From Winogradskyella pacifica (GTDB lineage Bacteria > Bacteroidota > Bacteroidia > Flavobacteriales > Flavobacteriaceae): a stretch of DNA of 64,000 bases. Shown in pieces: positions 57,141 to 64,000 of this stretch. The position numbers and the translations under genes were made by a program. The stretch spans positions 186,001 to 250,000 of the forward strand of contig NZ_JABFDI010000004.1 in NCBI RefSeq assembly GCF_013403915.1, in the 5' to 3' direction. Position 1 is the first letter of the stretch, and each line of letters begins with the position of its first letter. Below the pieces are notes generated by a model. It did no database searches. It was not told where the DNA came from and saw only the letters and a list, made by a program, of their open reading frames with translations.

Positions 57141-57212
57141 AAGGATTATATAAATTAAGTCTGATTCTATATCGAGTTTTTTTTTAAATCCAATTTTAAT
57201 AGCGGTTTGCAC

Positions 57213-59528
57213 TTAAAAGTTGATTCTAAAACTTAAGTTAGGTGTGAGTTTTAAGGATTTGTTGTTTATCTCTACTATAGCGTTAGCAGAATTAAATGTG
57301 TAAAACCGATTAATTATGTTGGTTTGATTAAAAATGTTCCAAATGGAAGCACCGACCTCTGCATTAACACCTTTTGATAGTTTCAATTTATATATAGCTG
57401 AAATGTCGGTTCTAAAATAATCATCCAATCGAGAGCTATTAGGTGTGTTGTATTCTATAGTAGAATTACTGTCAACTTGAAGGGCTAGAGGAGCGGTAAA
57501 AGGTCTGCCCGAATGCCAATTAAACCCTATACCAATCTTAAGTTTTTCGCCGTTATAAGTAAGTGAAGAATTAACCACATGTCTTAAATCAATAGTATTA
57601 GGGAATGATGTACTACTATTAATCTCGCTAAAATTGTAATCGTTTTTACTATACGTATAACTTAGCCATGTGCTAAAGTCTTTAAAACGTTTATTAATAA
57701 GGAAATCTATGCCTTTTACAGTATAATGTCCCGTATCCTTAGTAAACTGAAATTGATTCTGAAACCCTTGGCTGCGTGCAGTAATATTATTGACTCCTTT
57801 GTAGTAACCTTCTATAGAAACCAATAAATTGTTTTGATTATAACTTACACCAACCGAGGCTTGTTCACTAGTTATTAACGGAACATCGTTACCATTAGCC
57901 AATTGCCATCGTCGTTTTTCTATCCCAAAAAAATCTTGTTGTAAATCAATTATTTGGGTTATAGATTGACTCTTCAATTCTCCTAAAACTTCTAATCTAA
58001 AATAGTCTAGAAATTTATAATTTATTGAAAATCGAGGTTCAATTAAAAATTCAGCCAATTTACCAAAGTAACTAATTCTAGAACCTAGCCTAATAGAAGT
58101 CTCACGCGACGGAGAGTACCATTCTATTTCTCCAAATAACGCATGAGTTCTAATAATTTCCTTTACTAAACTGGTGTAATTTGGATTGGTGACATCTTCA
58201 AAATTAGTGACTGCAACATCATTAAACTGATAGCCACTATTAAAGTTAATGTCTTCGCTAACTGTTTTTGAAAGGTCTAATCTAAAGCCGAAATCTTCAA
58301 CTTTATTCTCCTGAGTTAATAATTGGTTTTTAGTAACATTATTATTTTTAGCATCTAAATCATAGTTTGAATAATAAACTTGTGCCGAGAGATTGACATC
58401 ACTATTTATTAGTTTTGAATAGGTTGCACTTGCTCCATAACTCGTTTGATTTAACTTGCTTTTTGTCTCCTGAAAATCATTATCAGCTGATGTGAATACT
58501 TGATTATAATCTAGGTCATTAGACATGCTCATTATATTAATGCGCAATTTTGAGGTGTTATCAATATCGTATAGAAATTTAGCATTGAAATCGTAGAATA
58601 AAAAACGTTCATCTTGTGCTAAAAGCATATTTATATTTGAAGACGTATTTAATTCTGAGTCTTTAAAAATGCGGTCAAAATAAGAATCATAAGTTTTGGA
58701 AACCAAAAGATCTGTATAAGAACGTCTTGCAGACAGTTGCAGCTCCGTTTTGTTTGATAGTGGTATTTTTGCATAACCATCTACGCTCAACATATCTCCA
58801 CCAATTCCTGCACTCGTTTTATTATCTAAATTATCCGAGTTTTTTATAGCGATGGTACTCGATACGGCGTTGCCAAATTTAGCACTAGTGCCATTCTTAG
58901 AAATAGTAATGTTCTCTGATAAATACGGATTGAAGGCCGATATTAACCCGAAAAAATGTCCGGATTGGTACATGCGTATCCCTTCGTACAGAATTAAATT
59001 TTGGTCATTGGTGCCACCTCTAACATTGATATTAGAAATGCGTTCGTCTACACTCATAATGCCTGGTAAGTTTTGTACAATCTGAAGGACATCTGGTTCA
59101 ATCAATCCCGGAAGAATATCAAAGGCTTTTGTGTTCGCTTTTACACTTCCATCATTCGTTTTTGAAATCCCTTTGGTAAGATAATTTATGATTACAACTT
59201 CTTTTAGCTGTTGTACTTTGTTTAGGATATTTAGTGCTGTCTTTACGGTAATAACGATAAACCTATCATTCAGCATTTTAAAATTAAGATTGGTAACACG
59301 ATTTAAGTGATCTAATATCTGTTCTATTGACAGGTCATTAGATAATGGACTAATTAAAATAGTTTCAACCGTTTTGGTTTCAAAAGAAAATTTAACGTCG
59401 TGCTGCTTCTCTATGTCTAGAAGAATTTGGACAAGCGATTTTTCGTCTTGTTGTTCCTGACAGAAAGTAAGGTTACAAAAGGCAATCGATAAACAGTAGA
59501 AAATTAAACAAAGTAATTTTTTATTCAC
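57213..59528 (-). CDS. TonB-dependent receptor with N-terminal STN signalling domain
   Basis: 771 residues: signal peptide (to ~24), then a secretin/TonB N-terminal (STN) domain over ~30-95 (LLDIEKQHDVKFSFETKTVE, LSIEQILDHLNRVTNLNFKM), then the plug (GLIEPDVLQIVQNLPGIMSV, NINVRGGTNDQNLILYEGIR) and a beta-barrel ending LTPNLSFRINF with terminal Phe. STN-bearing receptors pass a surface signal to a FecR anti-sigma factor, whose gene overlaps this one by eight bases. The ligand is not known; iron-siderophore or another small molecule would be typical. Confidence 0.93.
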   Translation of the reverse strand: MNKKLLCLIFYCLSIAFCNLTFCQEQQDEKSLVQILLDIEKQHDVKFSFETKTVETILISPLSNDLSIEQILDHLNRVTNLNFKMLNDRFIVITVKTALNILNKVQQLKEVVIINYLTKGISKTNDGSVKANTKAFDILPGLIEPDVLQIVQNLPGIMSVDERISNINVRGGTNDQNLILYEGIRMYQSGHFFGLISAFNPYLSENITISKNGTSAKFGNAVSSTIAIKNSDNLDNKTSAGIGGDMLSVDGYAKIPLSNKTELQLSARRSYTDLLVSKTYDSYFDRIFKDSELNTSSNINMLLAQDERFLFYDFNAKFLYDIDNTSKLRINIMSMSNDLDYNQVFTSADNDFQETKSKLNQTSYGASATYSKLINSDVNLSAQVYYSNYDLDAKNNNVTKNQLLTQENKVEDFGFRLDLSKTVSEDINFNSGYQFNDVAVTNFEDVTNPNYTSLVKEIIRTHALFGEIEWYSPSRETSIRLGSRISYFGKLAEFLIEPRFSINYKFLDYFRLEVLGELKSQSITQIIDLQQDFFGIEKRRWQLANGNDVPLITSEQASVGVSYNQNNLLVSIEGYYKGVNNITARSQGFQNQFQFTKDTGHYTVKGIDFLINKRFKDFSTWLSYTYSKNDYNFSEINSSTSFPNTIDLRHVVNSSLTYNGEKLKIGIGFNWHSGRPFTAPLALQVDSNSTIEYNTPNSSRLDDYFRTDISAIYKLKLSKGVNAEVGASIWNIFNQTNIINRFYTFNSANAIVEINNKSLKLTPNLSFRINF

Positions 59529-60417
59529 GCTTTAGTAAAATAGATTCTCCAGATTGGCTGTAGCTTAAATTTAATGGTATTGTGACAGACTTCAATGCTA
59601 AATCTAAATTATTATGTGTAAAACTTCCTGTGAACAAACGCGAAAGATCAATATTCTCTGTAATTATGTTTTGCTTGTATTGGTTTTTAAACTCTGCAAT
59701 CACATATTTTAAAGGAACACTTTTAAAGCTACTTTCACCACGCAACCATTGTGGTTGCATAGCGTTTTCTTTTTCATTAGCAAGTAGTTTCCCATCAATG
59801 ATTTTAAAAGTATCTCCAGGTTTTAATGTTGTGGTGTTGTGCTTATGAGTTACGGCAACCAAACCTTCGTAACACGTAACTTCAAAATAAGATTCGCGTT
59901 GTTTTATATTAAATTGAGTCCCTAAAACACTAACAATTCCATCTGTAGTAATGACGTCAAATTTCTTTCCCTTTGCAACTTTAAAAAATGCTTCACCATG
60001 TAATTTTAATTCTCTATTGTCGCTCCAATCTTTCTTGTTAAAAGTTAGTGTTGAATTTGAATTCAAAGCCACCGTAGAGTGATCTGGTAGTTGCACAGTG
60101 GTTTGTTCTGCTATTACTGTATTAACGTGGGTGTCTAGCGTTGTGGTATAATAATAAATACTGAATCCGATGGCTAAAATTGCAGCGATTTTAAGGAAAG
60201 GTTTTAACCAGTGGTTTAAATTCGATTTCTTAACTTCGAGATTCGTTTTTAGAGTTTCGTAAGTTTGGTCAATAGAGAAATCAGGAGCTTTAAAGTGCTT
60301 TAAAGCCTCGTTCATTTTAATAAGTTCGTTATAATCCTCTAGCTGCTCAAAAGCATTCTGCTCTTCAGTATTTAGATTATGATCTAACCATTTTTTTATG
60401 AGTTCTTCTCTTTTCAT
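59521..60417 (-). CDS. FecR-family anti-sigma regulator
   Basis: A 298-residue single-pass membrane protein: a cytosolic N-terminal sigma-binding domain (~1-75), a TM helix (~72-88, FLKIAAILAIGFSIYYY), then the periplasmic FecR domain (TTVQLPDHSTVALNSNSTLT, LHGEAFFKVAKGKKFDVITT, GTQFNIKQRESYFEVTCYEG) and a C-terminal STN-like DUF4974 domain (VPLKYVIAEFKNQYKQNIIT). It relays the receptor signal to the ECF sigma factor coded just upstream. It overlaps the TonB receptor gene by eight bases. Confidence 0.93.
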   Translation of the reverse strand: MKREELIKKWLDHNLNTEEQNAFEQLEDYNELIKMNEALKHFKAPDFSIDQTYETLKTNLEVKKSNLNHWLKPFLKIAAILAIGFSIYYYTTTLDTHVNTVIAEQTTVQLPDHSTVALNSNSTLTFNKKDWSDNRELKLHGEAFFKVAKGKKFDVITTDGIVSVLGTQFNIKQRESYFEVTCYEGLVAVTHKHNTTTLKPGDTFKIIDGKLLANEKENAMQPQWLRGESSFKSVPLKYVIAEFKNQYKQNIITENIDLSRLFTGSFTHNNLDLALKSVTIPLNLSYSQSGESILLKRE

Positions 60418-60473
60418 AATGTGATTTCAGGTATATAACAACTTACTTTTTAAAATCCCTACTTATTTAAGTT

Positions 60474-60989
60474 CTAAAGTTCATCAATATCTTCTCTTAA
60501 CTTCTTTAAAGCGCCGTAAATGCGTTTTTCTACTCCTTTTACTGAGATATCTAATAGTTCTGCAATTTCTTTAAACCGTTTGCCTTCAACTCTATTCATT
60601 AAAAACGCAACACGCTGAGCTTCTGTTAATTTACTTAATGCCGTTTGTAATTTTTGATGGTATTCTTTTTCTTGCAAGAGGAACTCAGGTGTCTCGTTAG
60701 TACTCGTTTTTTGAGGTTTATTGTTATACCTTAAGACGACTTTTTGATGCGCAAAAGCATTCAGCATTAAATTATTGGCAGTAGTAAATAAATAGCTTTT
60801 AGCTTTGTTTGGAGCAACTTTGCCGCAATTTTGCCATAGTTTTATAAAAGCTTCCTGAACTTTATCTTCCGGGTTTAAGTGGTCTCCAAACTTGTAGTAT
60901 AAAAAATCATGCAGATTTTTGGAGTGCTTTTTATATAAGCGCTCAAATAACTGTGATTCACAGATGTTATCTTGTAAGGATTTACTCAT
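60474..60989 (-). CDS. ECF RNA polymerase sigma-70 factor (Bacteroidetes family-1 type)
   Basis: 171 residues with sigma region 2 (LYKKHSKNLHDFLYYKFGD, HLNPEDKVQEAFIKLWQN) and region 4 (ALSKLTEAQRVAFLMNRVEG, RFKEIAELLDISVKGVEKRI). Of the type commonly paired with FecR/STN-TonB systems in Bacteroidota. It is the first gene of a three-gene minus-strand set (sigma-FecR-receptor) and diverges from the modular lipoprotein gene at 61090 with 100 bases between, so it may drive both directions. Confidence 0.95.
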   Translation of the reverse strand: MSKSLQDNICESQLFERLYKKHSKNLHDFLYYKFGDHLNPEDKVQEAFIKLWQNCGKVAPNKAKSYLFTTANNLMLNAFAHQKVVLRYNNKPQKTSTNETPEFLLQEKEYHQKLQTALSKLTEAQRVAFLMNRVEGKRFKEIAELLDISVKGVEKRIYGALKKLREDIDEL

Positions 60990-61089
60990 AGTTTTATCAG
61001 GCCCACAAATTATAAATAATATTTTAAATAATTGAGGTAGGAAATATAGAGTGCTAACTGTTTTATTATAAATAGTAAAGCATCATCTG

Positions 61090-63336
61090 ATGAAAACCAA
61101 GTCTAAACACCTATTTATATCTTTCCTTTTTGCCCTTTTGTGCTTTACTTCTTGTCAAGAAGAGATTACTGAAATAAACATTCCAAACGATCAAGAAGCC
61201 ATTGTTCCAAATTCTACATTAGTTAGCCTAATGAGCAGAACGACTGCGAACTTTGGTGCTGCGGATAATATTTTAGATAATGTAAGTTGCTTTTCTGTAG
61301 AATTGCCAGTTACCATTGTAATTACAGATATAACACTAATTATTGAAACCTTATCTGATTTAGAACAACTCGAAAGTTTATTGAGGGATGCATCAAATGA
61401 TGCTAATTTAGATTTTATATTTCCGATTACGATCATTTTTAATGATTATAGCCAGGTGGTGATTGAAAATGAAGATGAACTTGAAAGTTTTATAAACGAA
61501 TGCGTAGCTAATGAAACAGATGTTATTAATTGTGTCGATTTTGTATACCCTATTTCTTTTTCTGTTTTTAATTCAGAATTCAACCTAATTGATACTGTAA
61601 TAATTGAAAATGATGAAACTTTATATGGTTTTCTGAATGGTTTAGAAGATGATGATAATGCCGTTATAGTTAGTTTGAATTTTCCGGTTACCTTAAACTA
61701 TACCAATGGTGAAACGATTGAAGTTAATACAAATCAAGAATTAGCAGAAGCGATTGAAGCTGCTGGTAATGATTGTGATGCTTCTAATTGTATAGAAGAA
61801 TCTTTAGAATCAAATTTAATAGAATGTCAATGGGAAATTACGACATATTCAAGTTTTCCTGAATTTACGGGAATCGATTTCGTTTTTTATTCAAATGGCA
61901 CATTCGATATTTATCAGGATGGTGGCACTTTTAATGTTGTTAGTAATTGGTCTATAATTTCAACGGCAGGTGAAACATACCTTTTTTTAGAAACAGATTT
62001 TGAAGATTTAGGAGGAGACTGGAAAATTATAGAATGTGATGATGCTACCATACGGTTTACAAAAGGTGAACAGACTATGGTGATTAATAAAGTATGTGAA
62101 GATGATTTAAATTGTTCTCTTACAGATATCAGTGCTATTTTGCAAGAATGCCCTTGGGATTTTAGCAATGGTACAGGTAATTTTGAAAACGATACAATGA
62201 TTTTCAATTCTAATGGAGATTTGCAAATTTCGGAAGGATTGGCAGCTTCTGCAATAGGAGGTGGTTGGAATTTATCTCTTGCAGGCAACCAAGTTATAAT
62301 CACATTTTCAGAATTAACAGCGTTTCAAGATACGTTAGAAGGCGATTGGACAATTGTAGAATGTGATACGGGTAGAATTGTATTACAGAAAGAAAATGAA
62401 ACTTTGGTTTTAGAACAAAACTGTAATGGTGGTCTTTTCAGCTGTTTTGGTGATTTTGAGATTGTAACCTGTGAAGGTCCTAATAATGTTCCGGTATATA
62501 ATCTAAGTGCAAATACAATAGGATTGGTAGTTTGTACAGAGAATTTTATGCCTTCATTTCATGCAACATTTAGTGATGCTCAAACAAATACAAATGCTAT
62601 TGTAAATACAGAAGCTTATGAAACCTTAACAGCCCAAGTCTATTTGAGAATTGAAGCGGATAATGGTGATTTTGAAATTTTTAATGTCTATTTAAATACA
62701 GAAAATTGTAATTTATTTGAATGTTTTCAAAGCTTTAACGCACAATTAGAAATTTGTGATAATGGTTATGATGGTCCGTATCAGTTTAATTTAACTACAG
62801 CATTCGCCAATTGCACGCCAAGTGCTGATGCTGTGACGTATTATGAAATACAAGCTGATGCTGAAGCAGGAATAAATCAAATTATAACTCCAGAAGTTTA
62901 CACCAATTTAGTTGTAGAACAAATAATATATGTAAGGGCTGAAATTAATAATCAATTCGAAATATTTACAATTCAATTATCCATAATAGATTGTAATGAG
63001 ACGTGTTCAGAATCAGATGTGAGTAGCCTTTTAATAGACTGTACTTGGAATGTTGTTAACTACAACGGTAGTGATAATTTAATAGCATATAATTTTGATT
63101 TTGAGACTTCAAATCAAATTGTAGTGATATATACAGATGCATTGGTAATAGATGCGACGTGGTCAACATCGCAATCGAACGAAGGTGTTATTATAAATTT
63201 TTCAAATGTAGCTGGGCCAAATATTCAAGCCATAAACGGAAGTTGGTTAATTGTAGAATGTACAGAAAACCAATTAGTGTTGCATAATGTTAATGATAGC
63301 AGTATAGAGATTGTTCTAAACAGAACTTGTGAATAA
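61090..63336 (+). CDS. large modular repeat lipoprotein, surface-exposed
   Basis: A 748-residue lipoprotein (lipobox FTSC, Cys 22, then QEEITE). It is built from repeated Cys-bounded modules. Two C-type modules (~65-230) have FIFPITIIFNDYSQVVIENE and VSLNFPVTLNYTNGETIEVN. Three A-type modules (~235-341, ~342-445, ~637-748) share an ECxW start, a FYSNGTFDI-like middle and a GDWKIIEC end. Two B-type modules (~450-632) share CFxxF starts and the pattern VYLRIEADNGDFEIFNVYLN. The A modules look like calycin/lipocalin-like beta folds. Function is unknown; its position divergent from sigma-FecR-TonB suggests a target or partner of that system. Confidence 0.8.
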   Translation: MKTKSKHLFISFLFALLCFTSCQEEITEINIPNDQEAIVPNSTLVSLMSRTTANFGAADNILDNVSCFSVELPVTIVITDITLIIETLSDLEQLESLLRDASNDANLDFIFPITIIFNDYSQVVIENEDELESFINECVANETDVINCVDFVYPISFSVFNSEFNLIDTVIIENDETLYGFLNGLEDDDNAVIVSLNFPVTLNYTNGETIEVNTNQELAEAIEAAGNDCDASNCIEESLESNLIECQWEITTYSSFPEFTGIDFVFYSNGTFDIYQDGGTFNVVSNWSIISTAGETYLFLETDFEDLGGDWKIIECDDATIRFTKGEQTMVINKVCEDDLNCSLTDISAILQECPWDFSNGTGNFENDTMIFNSNGDLQISEGLAASAIGGGWNLSLAGNQVIITFSELTAFQDTLEGDWTIVECDTGRIVLQKENETLVLEQNCNGGLFSCFGDFEIVTCEGPNNVPVYNLSANTIGLVVCTENFMPSFHATFSDAQTNTNAIVNTEAYETLTAQVYLRIEADNGDFEIFNVYLNTENCNLFECFQSFNAQLEICDNGYDGPYQFNLTTAFANCTPSADAVTYYEIQADAEAGINQIITPEVYTNLVVEQIIYVRAEINNQFEIFTIQLSIIDCNETCSESDVSSLLIDCTWNVVNYNGSDNLIAYNFDFETSNQIVVIYTDALVIDATWSTSQSNEGVIINFSNVAGPNIQAINGSWLIVECTENQLVLHNVNDSSIEIVLNRTCE

Positions 63337-63497
63337 AGAAACTAGAGGTTGTTAATTTTAGTAAGTTAAGTTGATTGAAAAGGGTCATTCGCCATGAGTG
63401 GCTCTTTCTGTTATCAATTAGTTTGTAGTGATTAGTCTTCGTTTTTTATCTAAAAATCATTTTATCAATTCCCATTCATAATTCCCTCATAAATTCT

Positions 63498-63505
63498 TAA
63501 ATTTG
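63498..63505 (+). promoter_or_regulatory. -7 box (TAAATTTG) for ffh
   Basis: An exact TAnnTTTG match 58 bases before the ffh start; no TTTG is present at the -33 distance. A small perfect hairpin (TTGCAG-G-CTGCAA, 63535-63547) lies in the leader. Confidence 0.42.
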
Positions 63506-63563
63506 CATCTTATTAAATAATACAGACTGCTTACTTGCAGGCTGCAAACTGAAGACTAGAAAC

Positions 63564-64000
63564 ATGTTCAATAATTTAAGTGATAAGTTAGATAAAGCGT
63601 TACACGTATTAAAAGGTCATGGTAGCATTACGGAAGTAAATGTTGCTGAGACACTTAAGGAAGTAAGACGTGCGCTTTTAGATGCCGATGTTAACTTTAA
63701 AATTGCAAAGGAATTTACAGTTCGTGTAAAAGAAAAAGCACTTGGTCAAGATGTATTAACAACATTACAGCCGGGTCAGTTAATGGTTAAACTCGTTAAA
63801 GACGAATTAACTGAATTAATGGGTGGCGATGCCGAAGGTATTAATCTTTCTGGTAATCCTAGTGTGATTTTAATGTCTGGTTTACAGGGGTCTGGTAAAA
63901 CAACTTTTTCTGGTAAGCTGGCTAATTATTTAAAAAACAAAAAAACTAAGAAACCTTTATTAGTCGCATGTGATGTTTATCGTCCGGCTGCAATAGATCA
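63564..64000 (+). CDS. ffh: signal recognition particle protein Ffh (SRP54), 3' end outside window
   Basis: The first ~145 residues of a SRP54 GTPase, cut by the right edge. The N domain (MFNNLSDKLDKALHVLKGHG, then VAETLKEVRRALLDADVNF) and the start of the G domain with the P-loop VILMSGLQGSGKTTFSGKLA and the CDVYRPAA motif are present. Ffh with 4.5S RNA delivers membrane proteins to the SecY channel, coded at 23441. The distinct ALLDADVNFKIAK segment separates it from FtsY. Confidence 0.96.
   Translation, partial: MFNNLSDKLDKALHVLKGHGSITEVNVAETLKEVRRALLDADVNFKIAKEFTVRVKEKALGQDVLTTLQPGQLMVKLVKDELTELMGGDAEGINLSGNPSVILMSGLQGSGKTTFSGKLANYLKNKKTKKPLLVACDVYRPAAID

Noticed and set aside
61914-62303. 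A 129-codon open frame on the minus strand opposite the modular lipoprotein
   Set aside because: It lies within a strongly supported signal-peptide-bearing gene on the other strand and has no recognisable features.
63373-63412. Possible terminator after the modular lipoprotein gene
   Set aside because: The best pairing (AAAGGGTCAT with ATGAGTGGCTCTTT) has several mismatches, so I do not call it.

Overview
The window is AT-rich chromosomal DNA from a member of the Bacteroidota, most likely a Flavobacteriaceae species. The signs are a SusC/SusD pair, lipoproteins with Bacteroidota-type signal peptides, promoters of the TTTG-N19-TAnnTTTG type, weak or absent Shine-Dalgarno sites, a str-S10-spc-alpha ribosomal cluster without tuf, an ECF sigma/FecR/STN-TonB receptor trio, and the CtlX-type hydrolase. 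I see no phage, plasmid, IS element, CRISPR, rRNA or tRNA.

Layout. 1-2603: rarA (cut by the window edge), a rhomboid protease and rlmB. 2617-8668: a minus-strand SusC-SusD-lipoprotein-lipoprotein uptake operon closed by a strong terminator. 9237-10931: a POTRA/barrel outer-membrane protein. 11029-28670: one long plus-strand run of translation and secretion genes (rpsL, rpsG, fusA, rpsJ, rplC to rpmJ, rpsM, rpsK, rpsD, rpoA, rplQ, with secY and infA). Several non-coding spacers inside this run fold well and may be regulatory. 28701-35281: carA, eno, a DUF481-like barrel protein, gltA and an arginine-deiminase-fold enzyme, with an unusual density of intergenic repeats. 35422-42934: membrane lipid and housekeeping genes (ACBP, psd, cdsA, LUD protein, ftsH, rsfS, birA, SRPBCC protein, pyrE, NUDIX). 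42963-49409: a sodium/bile-acid-type symporter, then a minus-strand cassette of N-formylglutamate amidohydrolase, GCS2-type ligase and RLAN/RimK-type ATP-grasp ligase, then an M14 peptidase lipoprotein. 49449-57140: a small, apparently frameshifted gene, ctlX, a TPR sensor kinase, a decayed lipoprotein gene, argS and a carboxypeptidase-regulatory-domain protein. 57213-63336: TonB receptor, FecR and ECF sigma (minus), divergent from a large modular lipoprotein (plus). 63564-end: the start of ffh.

How the genes work together. The ribosomal block makes the core of the ribosome, the Sec channel and RNA polymerase alpha. The SusCD locus has the gene order of characterised oligopeptide importers (SusC, SusD and two extra surface lipoproteins). 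The sigma/FecR/TonB trio looks like a surface-signalling system. The most interesting functional candidate is the ligase-ligase-amidohydrolase cassette at 43901-47443, which looks built to make and trim a small glutamyl or other amino-acid conjugate of unknown structure. The most interesting non-coding signals are the hairpins before rplC, rpsH and rpsD, the cloverleaf-like repeat at 28701-28798, the ten-copy 8-bp tandem repeat at 31693-31772, and a small palindromic repeat present both between genes and in frame inside argS.
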